Source: Emydura subglobosa (taxonomy: Eukaryota > Chordata > Testudines > Chelidae). Taken from it: 64,000 bases of DNA. Below, piece by piece: positions 34,091 to 45,945 of this stretch. Each line of letters opens with the position of its first letter. Position 1 is the stretch's first letter. The notes under the pieces were generated by a model. That model had not been told where the DNA came from, did not search any database, and worked only from the letters and a program-made list of their open reading frames with translations. The position numbers were made by a program, and so were the translations under genes. Location: positions 34,972,793 to 35,036,792 of the forward strand of contig ML679966.1 in NCBI GenBank assembly GCA_007922225.1, in the 5' to 3' direction.

Positions 34091-36404
34091 ACTACAGTAG
34101 TAAATACCTTAGAAATATTTATTAAATATATAAGTAAGAAAATAATACAGCCCTGCAAGTTCACAACCAGGATTTTAAGGCAACTTTTGTTAGTTTGCAT
34201 CACTGATACTGAATTGTTGCATACATGTTTTTTTATTTAGGCGAGCTCTTGAAACCACTACGGTTTCCTCAGTTTATTAAAAAGCATGGTGTTTTTTGTT
34301 TTTAATTCTTGCTTAATATATACAATGGGACTGTGTTTTGGGAAACTTGCCATTTGGATTTAGTTGAAGAAATCGTCCCCATGCAAACTCATGAAGTGAT
34401 CTAGTCGTGACCTCTCTTCTGAGCTCAGCTTAAGTTTTCCCATTTCTAACATATGGGAAGATACTTTAAGAGCATTACGCAATTTTGCATACAGGCATGT
34501 AAGGTTACTGTTGGTTAAGGACAGAAAACAAGAAAAGAGCATATCCTCAATGGTACATGCAATACAACACTAAGCAGGAGAAGCATCTGGTGAATAAAAC
34601 TGTAAACCCTTTATCACGTGCTTAATAGCACTGGGAAAAAAACAAAACTGAAGTTGTGGACTGCACAGGGGAAATAATTTAGGAACTGCACAAAGGACTA
34701 GGATGGCCACTTTTTAAATATTGGAAATGACTCTCCGGGCTATTATGCATTAATAAATTATAAAGGAGACTGTTCATAAATAAAAACTGCCCCACGTATT
34801 TCTTCCTCCTGCCACCCTGTGTTGTCTCCCTCTAGCTCCACCGCATCGTCTCTCACCATTCTTTCTGTTTACAGTCTCTCTTCTCTGCACCTGTCCAACC
34901 TTTAGCTTTTGGGGGATTTCTCAAAGTCTCAGGAATATGCCCAGACTTTTGAGAGTGTGGCAGTCATTGGTGTCACAGCCACAGGCACTAGAAGCAGGAA
35001 ATTGATGCTGACTACAATAGAGCGGAATGGAAAAATGTATATTCTCCAGGCAGGCTGCAAACAAAATAGGTCGAGCCCCTTACTTCCTGGGGTTCATTAA
35101 AGCAGGGTACCTATGTGTGCAGGCTGCTTAGATAGGAAGGATCTGGTGGGGTTAGTGAGGGGATCATTTCTTCGGACTGTCAGAAGGTAAGTTGCGGTTT
35201 AATAACTAACTGTCCTGTACAGGAAAATATGCTTGGACCATAATGAAGCTGTGGATACTGTTTTGATCATCATCATACCAAAACAACAGGGTGCCTTGTT
35301 TAATTTAGTGTTATTACTTTGATCCCAATTTCTCAAACTAAAAAAAAGGGAACAAATCTTCCTCTTCCTCCGCAATATCCAGCTGCTATGTTTTGCTTGC
35401 CTGTTTTGCTTATCAGATATTTTGACAAATAAACCCAAGACCAATATTTCTGCCACTGGAAGTTTAATGTTTCTAAAGCCACAAACACTAGTGACTAGCC
35501 AATTCCCATCAGAGAAACGTGTAAAGTATCATACCAGATAAGGCAGGGCCTAATACGCACTTCAAAATAAACATCAGCAGTTTTCAGACACTACTGAACA
35601 TGTTGTGTGTTATGTTATATATGCCCATTTTTCACCAACCCAAATCCCTTTTCTAGTTCTACCATCCGATACTGGGCAGCAATACAGGCAGATCTGGAGC
35701 AGAGCATATTTGGGGAATACGGAGGAATCTCAAATTACATCGGCTAAGTTACAACCAAAACAGACTTCCTTTAAATTACTACTCAAAGATACGACTGTAC
35801 AGGATCTGACAGCAGAATCCCTTCAAGTGGATTGCTGTCACTAGACAATAGTATTAGTACTGCTCATCCCGAATTCAAGCTGTAAGTTTTTTAAATGGTA
35901 TACAGATATCCTGAGAAATACGGAAAAAGGGGGTTGATAAGAGACAAGACAAACCTTCTTAAAAATACCCCAAGGAATTCAATACAAAACCATCAAGAAA
36001 AATGCACCACTAAAAACTGTAAGAATGAACCATTATATTTGAGAACTGAAATTCACAGAACTCAGGAAACTCACAGATCTATTTCCTGTACCAATGCAGT
36101 CTCTGCACCTTTCCAAGTATGCATTTTTATGATAGGGGCTTTCATTAGATGATCACAGAACACTATGCAGTCGGATATATGTTGCCAGATTTTACAAGAA
36201 TGGGGTAATATTAACCAACTTTGAAATATTTTAAATGCTTGTGGGAAATGTTACATGTCCACACAATGCATCTTCTAAAATACAAAGAAAATCTATTAAC
36301 TGTATTTGTGTGTGCAGGAAAGCAGTATAGTTCTCCCCACAGTCCCTGCTCAAACCACACAAAGGAGACAGAATGGCAATACAAAGACATGTTGAAGCAT
36401 TCCC
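34091..36404. other. Non-coding DNA, no gene seen
   Basis: AT-rich sequence. Frames at 34909-35100 (plus) and 35199-35456 (minus) have no domain or credible splice sites. I see no bounded repeat. Confidence 0.5.
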
Positions 36405-36562
36405 CCTGCAAGAGGGGGAGGGTCCCTGAGCCTCGGCTCCAGCCCAAGCCCAAACATCTACTCCACAATCAAACAGTTCTGTAACCCAAGCCTCATGAGC
36501 CCAAGTCAGCTGATGCAAGCCAGCCGCGGGTGTGTAATTGCACTTTAATGTATGTCTACAAT
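36405..36562. mobile_element. Palindromic MITE (TGTCTACAC family), partial copy
   Basis: This matches the right half of the MITE at 22951-23216: 'cggctccagcccaagcccaa', 'agtcagctgatgcaagccag', 'ccgcgggtgtgtaattgc' and the end 'tgtatgtctaca'. The left half is missing or too diverged to see. Confidence 0.6.
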
Positions 36563-38098
36563 TACCAATCACAGTGTAGTGCCAAGCCAGTTAATTAGCA
36601 TTGTAAATATTATCACAAAGAAATACTGATATCTATAGCCTCTGTACAAGATCCACCATGCTTTAAACAGGACTTTGGCTTTTAGTGTGATTATGTATCA
36701 GTAGTCAGTAACTTAAAAGCACCTAGTTCATATTTTATAAACAGAATCCTTCATCTGTGGGACATGTTTTATTGGTGGATGCCCAGTCCACTATGATTAT
36801 CATCAGGGAGCATATTTTCTTTCCCCTTTCTCCAGGCAAGGAAAGATAACACCGTCTATAATATGTATCCATATCCGATTTCATCTTAAACTTTGTATTA
36901 GGTAAAGGCCCAATTTCCCTGCTATTAAAATAAGATCAGTTTACCAATCTTTTTGGGAGGGTGAGGGAATTGAGAGTGGTACTTCAAATGTGCTAGTATT
37001 ATTCTTTTTTCATAGTGATGTAAGAAAATGACAGGCACAATAGGCTACTGAGTTACGAATATAAAAAATGTAGGCATTTAATTATTGTTTTCCAAGGTGG
37101 TGCTTGTGTTAGGGCAGGGATAAATCTCCTGAAACCACCCACTTTTTTCACTTCTCACCCCGTCACGGCACAGCATGTGTGTCGTCTACATTCAAAAGAC
37201 AGGTTTCTAATACTTTTATTTCACTGACATGTCTGCTAAAATGTGGCCAAGTCTGACTTCTTTTTCAGTGCAGTTATGTTCTCTCAGATATGGGACCTGA
37301 TTCTTTGGCCTGGATGACCTACATTGGGTGGCCATAAAAGTGGATTTGCTGATCCTGAGCTGGCTCCCAGCTCCACTTAGAGCAGCCTCAGGGCCTCTCT
37401 AAATTGTGTCAAACCCCAACAGCCCTTTCAAGGGCCATTCCAGCTCAAAGGGATTGTTGAAACACAGCAGTGTTTCAGCCATACTCCGCCCCTGTCCGTG
37501 TCTCCAATAGGCAGCAAAAGGGAGGAGAAAGAAGGCTTAGAACCAGCATGGTTTTATCTAAGAATTCCCTCAGGCTCAGCTGACTGCTTAAGCCAGCATT
37601 ATGGCCCCTTATGGTGTGAGATTTTAGCAAACGGGATGGAATGGGGCAAATATCTGGTTCCTGGTATCCAGAAAATGTTTAAATAAAATTATAATATTTT
37701 GGCATAAGCAAAATAGCAATGTTAAATTACAATACATCATTTTTCATATATATATATTACTTCACTGATTCAATTTTCAGTCTGCAGACCTGAGGGAAGG
37801 TATAGTTCACGTCATTTTAAAATTAAAAAAGAAAATAAGGGAGTCCGATTTTATCTGTCCAAAGCTACTTTTATTTTTATTTATTTATTATTTTTGTGTG
37901 GAACTAAAATGCTCCCAGGATTGTCCCTAAGCCACAGAGCGTTGAATGACGACGTTTACGCATTCAGACTTTTAACGATAACCAAACACTTGTGAACACA
38001 CATGTACAGCATGCTCCATGTTAAAAAGTCAATTTTTACTCTGGTATCTCAGAGTCCAACATGTGGGTATTTCATTCATATTTTTAGTGGGAAAGAGA
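36563..38098. other. Non-coding DNA, no gene seen
   Basis: No conserved frame or bounded repeat. A short TA run (37748-37756) and T-rich tracts near 37870 are the only simple sequences. Confidence 0.5.
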
Positions 38099-38340
38099 GG
38101 AAGGATGGTGCAGTGGTTTATAGTGCTAGGCAGGGACTTAGGAGACCTAGATGTGATTCCTTGCTGTGTTGCAAACTTAATGACCTTGGGCAACTCACTT
38201 AATCTCTCTGTGCCTCCGTTCTCCATCTCTGAAAGAGGAATACTACTACTTGCTTACTTCACATGAGTGTATGGCTTGTGAGGCACCCAGACACAGTATT
38301 ATGGTAACGGGTGCCAGCTGAATGTGATAGTTAGGTAGTG
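38099..38340 (+). repeat. tRNA-derived SINE (MIR/CORE type), nearly complete
   Basis: The head has an A-box-like tggtgcagtgg and a B-box-like gatgtgattcc at tRNA spacing, flanking 'ggacttaggagacctag'. The core is 'gaccttgggcaactcactta', then 'tctctctgtgcctccgttct'. The tail contains 'tatggcttgtgaggcaccca'. RNA polymerase III transcription is the family's mode; this copy is probably inert. Confidence 0.8.
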
Positions 38341-38949
38341 CAGAAATTTCTATCTCAGGCACCACATTATTATAATGGTGTATACATGTTTACTTCTGGT
38401 TGGGAATCACTAGTGAGCTCCCAGCTCACTCCACACCAGTGATACTTTCTGACTCCCAAACAGTCCATTTTAACTCATTCTAAGACTAGAAGAATCAGAA
38501 TTAGTGCCAAACAGGAATATAACAAATTCTTTTGGGTAAACTATACTGCCTATGGAGCTCAATTACTATTAATAAGGAAGAAGCAAGAACACTATTTGGT
38601 GTCTGGGAGATTCCAGGGGCTCTCAATTATATATTACAATACACAAAATACTTGGAGACATTTATATGAGATGTGCTTATCACCCCTACTCTGGAAAGTA
38701 AGATAGTAATACTCATGTTCTTTGTGGAACCATAGTTTATGAACACAAACAAAATACGAAAAACACTTTCTGTTAAAAGCAGGACCACAAAAACATCTTC
38801 AACAAATATATGAAATACACAAAAGAAAGTGACCTAACAGCGACTAGACAGTACTAAAGAGCACTGCATATTAGTTGTTATTAAATAAACAAAAAAAATA
38901 AATTAATTTCTGCTAGACTGATGTATTATTGTATGCTTCTAAAAAAGAC
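38341..38949. other. Non-coding DNA, nothing recognised
   Basis: AT-rich spacer up to the left end of DIRS-C. No feature seen. Confidence 0.5.
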
Positions 38950-39165
38950 CATTACTTACCTTGTAACTGTTGTTCTTCAAGATGTGTTGCTCATGTCCAT
39001 TCCATTGTAGGTGTGCACGCGCCTCCATGCACGGTTACCAGAACTTTTTTCCCTTTACCTGTACTCGGGGGGGGGGCCAGCTCCAGCAGCACCTGGACCC
39101 TGAGCACATGCCGCTGTACATGAGGCGCTGCCAGCCCTACGCTCCCTCAATTCCTTTTTGCGGCC
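38950..39165 (+). repeat. DIRS-C left inverted terminal repeat
   Basis: Diverged relative of the DIRS-B left repeat: 'gttgttcttcaagatgtgtt' and 'gctcatgtccattccattgt' are recognisable, as is 'ggttaccagaactttttt'. It is the imperfect inverse of 46119-46305. Confidence 0.8.
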
Positions 39166-39196
39166 AACTCCGGCAATGGGGACGGGGGTGGATCAT

Positions 39197-39299
39197 GGAA
39201 TGGACATGAGCAACACATCTCGAAGAACAACAGTTACAAAGTAAGTAACCATCTTTTCTTCTTCGAGTGCTTGCTCATGTTGATTCCATTGCAGGTGAC
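39197..39299 (+). repeat. DIRS-C internal complementary region
   Basis: The first half ('ggaatggacatgagcaacac', 'atctcgaagaacaacagtta') inverts the left end at 38950-39006. The second half ('ttcttcgagtgcttgctca', 'gttgattccattgcaggtg') inverts the right end at 46270-46305. The halves meet at 'gtaagtaaccatc'. Confidence 0.82.
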
Positions 39300-39329
39300 T
39301 CACAAGCAATACCTTGGAGTTGGGCCGGA

Positions 39330-40340
39330 GTTACAGATGAGCTGCCTGCAGCACCGCTCTGCCAAACCCCGCATCGTCCCACACCTGCTGGATGATGGCG
39401 TAGTGGGATGTGAAGGTGTGTACAGACGACCAGGTGGCAGCCCTGCAGATGTCTTGCACAGGCACTCTTGCTAGGAATGCTGTCCATGATGCTTGAGCTC
39501 TGGTTGAGTGGGCTGTAATTATCCTGGAAGGTGCACTTTCGCCTGCTCATAGCAGAACCTGATGCAGGCGGCTATCTGCAACGAGATGCGCTGGGTGAAA
39601 ACAGATAAGCCTTTTATCCGATTAGCCACCGTGACAAAGAGTTGTATAGATCTCCGAAACGGCCTCGTGCACTCAATGTAGAAAGCCAACGCCTGTCCAA
39701 CATCTAGCGTGTGCTACCTCCACTCCTCCAAACCATGCAGTTTGGGAAAAAACACAGGGAGAAAAATATCTTGGTTATAATGGAATTAGGAGACCACCTT
39801 AGGCAGGAAGGCCAGGTGTGGCTGTAACTGAACCTTATCTTTATAAAACACAGTATACGGAGGCTTTGAGGTCAGCGCCCTCATCTTGGAGACTCTCCTT
39901 GCCAAGGAAATGGCCACCAGAAAGGAAACAACAACAACAGTAAAGGGCACGTCGCCATGGGCTCGGAGCGGGGGGTCCTGTGAGCTGCGAGAGAACCAGG
40001 TTGAGATCCCAGTGAGGCACTGGGTCATGGACCTACAGATAGAGCCTCTCCAACCCTTTCAGGAACATAACTGTCATTGGAGGAGATCAGTTTTCTCCCA
40101 CCCTAAGACTGGTGGAACGCCAAGATAGCCACTAGGTGCACCCTCAATGAGGCCACGGCTAGGTCCTGAAGCTTTAAATGCAACAAGTACTCCAGGATCG
40201 CCTGTATCGGCAACGATCCAGGTGAAATTCCCTGAGACTCTGCCCAACAGGTAAATCACTTCCATTTTGCCCAATATGCGACCTGTGTGGAAGGCTTCCT
40301 GCTACCCAGAAGGATTTGCTGGACCTGTGCCAAACAGGCC
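39330..40340 (-). pseudogene. DIRS-C tyrosine recombinase (broken)
   Basis: The linker LLGSRKPSTQVAYWAKWK is followed by a TGA. The middle block LARRVSKMRALTSKPPYTVF plus FYKDKVQLQPHLAFLPK is at 39786-40028 and keeps the first catalytic Arg. The C-terminal SHYAII with the Tyr survives near 39395-39412, but the HxxR box is garbled by frame changes. No functional product is possible. Confidence 0.82.
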
Positions 40341-40429
40341 TGCTCATCATGCTCAGCCATGGAGCCTGCATGCTGTGAGGGGTAAGGAGTCCAGGCCCGG
40401 GTGTAGCAAGCGACCATGGTCCTGGGACA

Positions 40430-41257
40430 GGAAATCGTGCCACCTTGATAGCTCCAGTGCTGGCGCAGCCAGGCCGGTGCAATCAAGATAATGTCCACCT
40501 TGTCCCTCTTGATTTTCAGCAGGACTTTGTAAAGAAGAGGAATGGGCGGAAACGCATACATGAAGCTCCCCGTCCACCGCAGAAAGAAGGCGTTGGATAG
40601 GAACCCGGCCTCTAAACCATGGGGGGAGCAGAACTGTGGGCATTTCCTGTTCCCTGCTGATGCAAATAGGTCCACCTGGGGAGATCCCCACTTTTGGAAA
40701 ATCAAAAAAACCATTTCTGGATGAAGTGACCAGTCATGGCAAGGTAAGAATGACCTGCTGAGGCAGTCTGCCTCGTCGTTCCTCACTCCAGGTAGGTGAG
40801 AGGTTATTATGTGAAAATCATGCCTCACCACCAAGTCCCACAGACAAATTGCTTCTTTGCAGAGAGCAGAGGAACGGGCTCCCCCTTGTCTCTTGATGTA
40901 ATACATGGCCGCTGTATTGTCTGTCAGTATCTGCACTACCTTGCCCACAATAAGACAGAGGAACACTCCACAAGCTAGGTGTATAGCTCGTAACTCCCTC
41001 ACGTTGATCTGCATGTGACTCTCCTCCCTTGACCAGACCCCTTGCATGCTGAGGTTGGCGCTGATATGGGCCCCCCATCCTAAGTCCGAGGCTTCAGATA
41101 CCAGAGTGACCGAGGGACTAGCTCCTCGAACGGCACACCCCTCAACATTGCCCGGGGACTCCGCCACCTGTCCATTGTGGCCGGAACCTGGAGGGAGACT
41201 GTGACCACCCAGTCCGGGGAATGTCTGCTTGGGACATAAACCGAGGTACTGAGGCAA
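40430..41257 (-). pseudogene. DIRS-C RNase H / methyltransferase-like remnant
   Basis: One minus-strand frame covers the RNase H and methyltransferase-like domains. RNase H: LVSEASDLGWGAHIS, in which the first catalytic Asp of the usual TDASD is Glu; INVRELRAI with the catalytic Glu intact; LTDNTAAMYYIKRQGG; and HLPGVRNDEADCLSR. The methyltransferase-like part reads DLFASAGNRKCPQFCS, YAFPPIPLLYKVLLKI and ILIAPAWLRQHW. A small deletion after RQHW shifts the frame so that reading runs on into the recombinase linker, giving an accidental pol-recombinase fusion frame that ends at 40256. The RT domain is absent: the sequence diverges from DIRS-B just before the DIRS-D insertion. Confidence 0.82.
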
Positions 41258-41300
41258 AGCATCTGCAAAATGCTTGAGAGAGTCCCAGAGGTTGAAAAAC

Positions 41301-41513
41301 AGGGTTATTTACCAGTAACTGTTGTTCTTCGAGATGTGTTGCTCATATCCATTCCATTATAGGTGTGTGCGTGCCCTGTGCACAGATTCCCGGAACTTTT
41401 TTCCCTTAGCTAGCTCCGTAGGGTCAGCTCAAGCGCCCCCTGGAGTACCGTGCTCACGTCGCGGTACGTAGGGCGCTGCCGACCCTGTGGTCCCTCAGTC
41501 CCTTCTTTCTGCC
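41301..41513 (+). repeat. DIRS-D left inverted terminal repeat
   Basis: Close relative of the DIRS-B left repeat ('accagtaactgttgttcttc', 'tgctcatatccattccatta', 'gcacagattcccggaacttt'). It is the inverse of 43884-44072 apart from an extra outer segment of about 25 bases. Confidence 0.88.
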
Positions 41514-41544
41514 GACTCCGACAGTGGGGACAGAGGGTAGGTGT

Positions 41545-41645
41545 GGAATGGATATGAGCAACACATCTCGAAGAACAACAGTTACTGGTAAGTAACCCTG
41601 TTTTCTCTCTTCGAGTGATTGCTCATATCCATTCCATTATAGGTG
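41545..41645 (+). repeat. DIRS-D internal complementary region
   Basis: Complement of the joined ends: 'ggaatggatatgagcaacac' to 'ttactggtaagtaaccct' inverts the left end, and 'tctcttcgagtgattgctca' to 'cattccattataggtg' inverts the right end. The halves meet at GTTtt. Confidence 0.88.
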
Positions 41646-41678
41646 ATTAAATAGTCATATCTTGGAGGTGGGTAGGAG

Positions 41679-42720
41679 TCAATGGTGAGTTGCTCTCATC
41701 AGGAAGGCCCTGCCAAAGCCCACATCCTCTCTCGCCTGCTGCACTATGGCGTAGTGGGACGTGAAGGTGTGGACTGATGACCAGGTCGCTGCTCTGCAGA
41801 TGTCCTGCAGGGGCACTGTTCCCAGGAAGGCCGCCGATGAGGCCTGCGCTCTGGTTGAGTGCGCTGTCACAGCTCCTGGAAGCGGCACCTTCGCCCGCTC
41901 ATACCAGGTCCTGATACAGGTGGTGATCCAGGTAGAGATGCACTGGGTGGAGACGGGTGAGCCTTTCATCCAGTCTGCCACTGCCACGAACAGCTGCATT
42001 GACTTCCGGAACGGCCTGGTCCGCTCGATATAGTACGCCAGGGCTCGTCTGACATCCAGGGAGTGCCATCTCTGCTCCTCCTCCGAACCGTGCGGTTTAG
42101 GAAAAAACACGGGGAGGAAGATATCCTGGTTATAATGAAACTGGGAGACCACCTTAGGCAGGAACACCGGGTGGGGTCTCAGTCTGACCTTATCTTTGTA
42201 GAAGACCGTGTAGGGGGGCTCCGAGGTCAAAGCTCTTATCTCGGAGACCCTCCTAGCCGATGTAATGGCCACCAGAAAGGCTACCTTCCAAGAGAGGACA
42301 AGCAGCGGGCATGTGGCCATCGGCTCGAAGGGGGGTCCTGACAACATGGCGAGGACCAGGTTTAGATCCCAGGGAGGCACCGGGTCACGGACCTGGGGAT
42401 ACAGCCTCTCCACCCCCTTGAGGAACCTGACTGACATGGGGTGGGAGAACAGGGTACGCTCTTCCATCAGCTGGTGAAAAGTCAAGATAGCTGCCAGGTG
42501 CACCTTTAGGGAAGCCAGTGCTAAACCCTGGAGCTTCAGGTGGAGCAGGTACTCCAAGATTGCCTGTATGGGCGAACCGGATGGTGGGATACCCCGGGAC
42601 TCCGCCCAACAGGTAAAGCGCTTCTACTTGGCCTGGTACACAACCTGAGTGGAAGGTTTCCTGCTGCCCAGCAGAATCTGCTGTACTTGCGTCGAGCAGG
42701 CCCTCTCTCCCTCCGTCAGC
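41679..42720 (-). pseudogene. DIRS-D tyrosine recombinase, one in-frame stop
   Basis: The C-terminal 292 codons (from 42557) are open and carry the full catalytic set: Arg103 (ARRVSEI), His233 and Arg236 (AHSTRAQASS), Trp259 (ATWSS) and Tyr269 (FTSHYAI). Upstream the linker LLGSRKPSTQVVYQAK is followed by a TAG at 42624-42626, where DIRS-B has TGG (Trp). The catalytic domain could still be made from an internal start, but no good ATG is evident. The frame overlaps the end of the methyltransferase-like frame (stop at 42716), as in DIRS-B. Confidence 0.85.
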
Positions 42721-43725
42721 CACAGAGTCTCCATGCCGTCAGGTGGAGGGAGTCCAAGTCCAGGTGCAGCAGGCGACCCTTGTCCTGTGAGAGGAGGTCA
42801 TAATGCCTTGGGAGCGGGAACGGCGTGTCGATGGACAGGTCGAGCAGCATAGTGTACCAGTGCTGCCACGGCCAGGCTGGTGCAATCAATATGTCCACCC
42901 TGTCCCTCTTTATTTTCAAAAGGATCCTGGGCAGGAGTGGGATGGGGGGAAACGCATAATGAAGGGTCCCCTTCCAGTCAATGAGGAATGCGTCGGAGAG
43001 GGAGCCTGGCTCGCGACCCTGGAGCGAGCAGAACCTCAGGCACTTCTTGTTCCAGGACGACGTGAATAGGTCCAGTTGGGGAACCCCCCACTTCTGGAAG
43101 ATCGAAGTCACCACCTCCAGATGCAGTGACCAGTCGTGGCGGGGTAAGAACGACCTGCTGAGGCGGTCCGCCTCGTCGTTCCTGACCCCCCAGGAGGTGA
43201 GAGGCAGATATGTGAAAATCGTGCCTCACCGCCAGGTCCCAGAGAAGAGTGGCCTCCTGGCAAAGAGCCGAGGAGCACGCACCCCCGTCTGTTTATATAA
43301 AACATGGTCGCCGTGTTGTCTGTAAGGACCTAAACCATCCTGCTCTTCAGGAATGTGATGAAGACCTTGCAGGCCAAGCAGACTGCCCTGAGCTCTCTGA
43401 CATTTATATGGAGAGCTCTCTCATCTAGTCACCATAGCCCCTGGGTGCTCAGGTCCTTGCTGATGTGGGCCCCCCAACCCTCATCTGAGGCGTCCGTTAT
43501 GAGGGTCACTGAGGGGGTCAAGTCTCTGAAGGGGACGCCCCTCAGAACCTCCCTGGGGTCCCTCCACCAGTCCAGAGAGGACAGTAACCGTGACCACCTT
43601 GTTCAGCCGGTGTCTGGCCGGTGCATAGACTGAGGCCAGCCACCCTTGGAGAGGCCTGAGCTTGAGGCGAGCCAGCCTCACCACATAAGTACATGCCGCC
43701 ATGTGTCCCAACAGCTGAAGGCAGC
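42716..43725 (-). pseudogene. DIRS-D RNase H / methyltransferase-like remnant
   Basis: The remnant starts inside the RT thumb (LGHMAACTYVVRLARLKLRP) at the internal deletion joint. RNase H keeps ITDASDEGWGAHIS and INVRELRA, so the first Asp and the Glu are intact. A frame change near 43110-43310 precedes the methyltransferase-like block, with DLFTSSWNKKCLRFCS, YAFPPIPLLPRILLKI and ILIAPAWPWQHWY. It ends at 42716. The catalytic part of RT (the YLDD region) is gone. Confidence 0.82.
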
Positions 43726-43883
43726 TCTAGCTCAGCTCTAGCCCCTAAGGGCACTATCTACTTAACTACTTACTAACCACTATTAAAAAAACAATGAACT
43801 AGAACTTGAACAATAAAGCTATAACACTAAGGGATGCTACTTGCGTTTGTATGCAAGAGGCAGACGCTCCAGTAACCGTCACA

Positions 43884-44072
43884 GGCGGAAAGAAGAAACA
43901 GAGGGGCCGCAGGGTTGGCAGCGCCCTATGTACCGCGGCATGAGCGCAGTACTCCAGGGGGCGCCTGAGCCGACCCTACAGAGCTAGCTAAGGGAAAAAA
44001 GTTCCGGGAATCTGTGCACGGGGCACACACACACCTATAATGGAATGGATATGAGCAATCACTCGAAGAGAG
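43884..44072 (-). repeat. DIRS-D right inverted terminal repeat
   Basis: Inverse of 41301-41513. The outer end reads ctctcttcgagtgattgctc on the minus strand. The TATA box position reads ggtacatagg and looks inactivated. Confidence 0.88.
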
Positions 44073-44079
44073 AACTGTA

Positions 44080-45945
44080 GCTGCCCAAGAAAGCCGATTG
44101 CTGATTGGCAATGCGAAACTGCAGGCTGTCGTCGAATATATTTCCTCCCAAACAAGTCCAATATCTTATTGTCCTTATTCTCAGGCGTGGAACCGGGTTG
44201 TTCCTGCCTATCCTGCTGGTTGGCAGCATCTACCATGAGGGTACCGGGAGAGGGCTGGGTGAATAGGTACTCAAACCCCTTAGCCAGAACATAATATTTC
44301 TTTTTGGCTCCCTTAGAATTTGGGGCCACCGAGAAGGGGATCTGTCATAGGGCCGTTACTATTTTCAAGATCCCTTCATGCACTGGGAGGGCCACCCGAG
44401 CTGGAGTTGCCACTGCCAGCACATAAAAGAGGCTTCTGATAGCCTCCTCAAACTCCTCCGCCTTCAGGCCCAGACTGGAAGCTACCCTCTTGAGGAGTTC
44501 TTGATGAGTCCTGATGTCATCCAAGGGCGCTGATGACCCTTGAGTGACCACCTCATCTAGGGGGGATGAGGAGGACTGAAGAAGTAAAGAGGGTGGTGGC
44601 ATCCCCTCCTGCTGTCGAGGGTCCCCCACCGAGGTCCCCTCCTGAGGGTCAGAGTCATTATCTGAGGCAGAGTCCTGGACCTTCTCCGGAGCCGGTGATG
44701 CCAACTGCACCCCAGAGGGCCTGTATGAAAGCAGTCCAAGTCCCACCGGGAAAGCCCAGGGACCTCAGTATGGCCACTGAGTTGGCCACTGCCCCTGAGG
44801 CCATCTCTGAGGTGACGAGGCAGGGGGATTTTTGGGTGCCATCTGCAAACGATGGCGTCTCGAGCAGTGCTCATTCCCTCGGGAGGACCCCGACTCACTG
44901 TCCGATGACCAAGAAGGGGCTGCTTTCGAGGCTCCTGCTGACCAGTGCCATGTGCATGAGGAGCAATGACCCAACATCTAGGAACCCCAATGCTCTGGTG
45001 AACGTCTTCTTGGCATCTGCAAGGCAGACGAACTCCGGTGCCGGTTCCAACAGTGGTGCTGTGGAGTCGGGGAATCACGTCCTGACGACGAACTGGAATG
45101 CCAAGAGAGGCGCCTGGGCACCGATGACTTGTGGTGTTGCTTGCCCCTCGGTGCCCGCTCTGCCTCCGGCGACCGGATTCTGCACTGCGTCATCGCAGGC
45201 AAACTCCTTGACGCTGGGGAGTGGAAGCAGTGCTGGCCCCTTTCTGGGGAGCGTCCATGTGAGGGCGACCTAGACTGACGCTGCCTTTTGGGTCAAGCTT
45301 CGCTCGGTGCCAGGGATCGTGACCGGTGCCAAGGAGATGACAGTCTTCCCTGCTTCACTGGTAAGGAGTACTCCAGCAACCGTGACTGAGAACGTCTGCT
45401 CTGAGACCTGTGCTGTGACGACGTCTCCACCTACAGTGACCAGGTTCTTGGAGATGCCCTTCCACTCCCCGGAGCCAGGGGTGGCTCTCTAGGCAGAGAC
45501 GTAGTCTTAGGGGGTGAGCTGTTATGAGATCAACTCTCTGCTGCCTGTCCCCAGTGCGGCCCCGTGCTCGAGCCCAACTTCTTCGACGGTGCAGAGGAGT
45601 GACCTCGCTCCGTGCATTGCTTCCGTTGTTTCTTCTTCAATGGAGGTGAAAAGGTTCAGCGCCGTGGTGGAGCTGGTGCCGACTGCACGCTCTGCACCGA
45701 TGCCATACTCGGCACCAAGGCAGAATGTGCCAGCTCGGAGGCCGGTCAAGTGCCGCCTCCATTAGTAAGGCTTTCAAGCGAATCTCTCGGTCCTTTTGAG
45801 TTCATGGCCCGAGAGCCTTACAGATTTTACACTTCTCTTTGCGATAAACTTCCCTCAGGCACTTTAGGCAACTATCATGGGGGTCGCTCACTGGAAATGG
45901 CTTTCCACAAGAGACGCAGGATTTGAAGCCCGGTGACTGGGGCAT
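44080..45945 (-). pseudogene. DIRS-C gag (broken, C-terminus missing)
   Basis: The N-terminus at 45945 reads MPQSPGFKSC and keeps the Cys/His motif (CVSCGKPFPVSDPHDSC, CLKC, KCKIC). The His of GEQH in DIRS-B is Tyr here (REVY). The Ser/Arg-rich middle is shattered by frameshifts. The conserved domain returns at 44345-44746 (DDIRTHQELLKRVASSLGL, RVALPVHEGILKIV) and at 44080-44329 (KKYYVLAKGFEYLFTQPSPG, MVDAANQQDRQ, DLFGRKYIRR). It stops where DIRS-D is inserted; the Arg/Gly-rich end found in DIRS-B is absent. Confidence 0.82.

Larger units (their letters stand above)
41301..44072 (-). mobile_element. DIRS-D: internally deleted 2.8-kb DIRS copy nested in DIRS-C
   Basis: The element is bounded by AAC on both sides (41298-41300 and 44073-44075), like DIRS-B. 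It has complete terminal repeats (41301-41513 and 43884-44072) and an ICR at 41545-41645. On the minus strand the right repeat and 5' UTR run to about 43740 and then join directly to the RT thumb block LGHMAACTYVVRLARLKLRP. Gag and the catalytic part of RT are therefore deleted. RNase H, the methyltransferase-like region and the recombinase remain. It has fewer decay changes than DIRS-C, as expected for a later insertion. It would need gag and RT from another copy to retrotranspose. Confidence 0.9.

Noticed and set aside
34909..35100. 63-codon plus-strand open frame
   Set aside because: Short, with no domain, conserved start context or splice sites; indistinguishable from chance.
40256..41257. 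333-codon frame in DIRS-C joining RNase H, methyltransferase-like and recombinase linker segments
   Set aside because: A small deletion after RQHW puts pol and the recombinase linker in one frame, and a stop follows at once. This is decay, not a real fusion gene.
44566..45273. 235-codon plus-strand frame opposite DIRS-C gag
   Set aside because: Antisense shadow of the broken Ser/Arg-rich gag region, with no recognisable domain.
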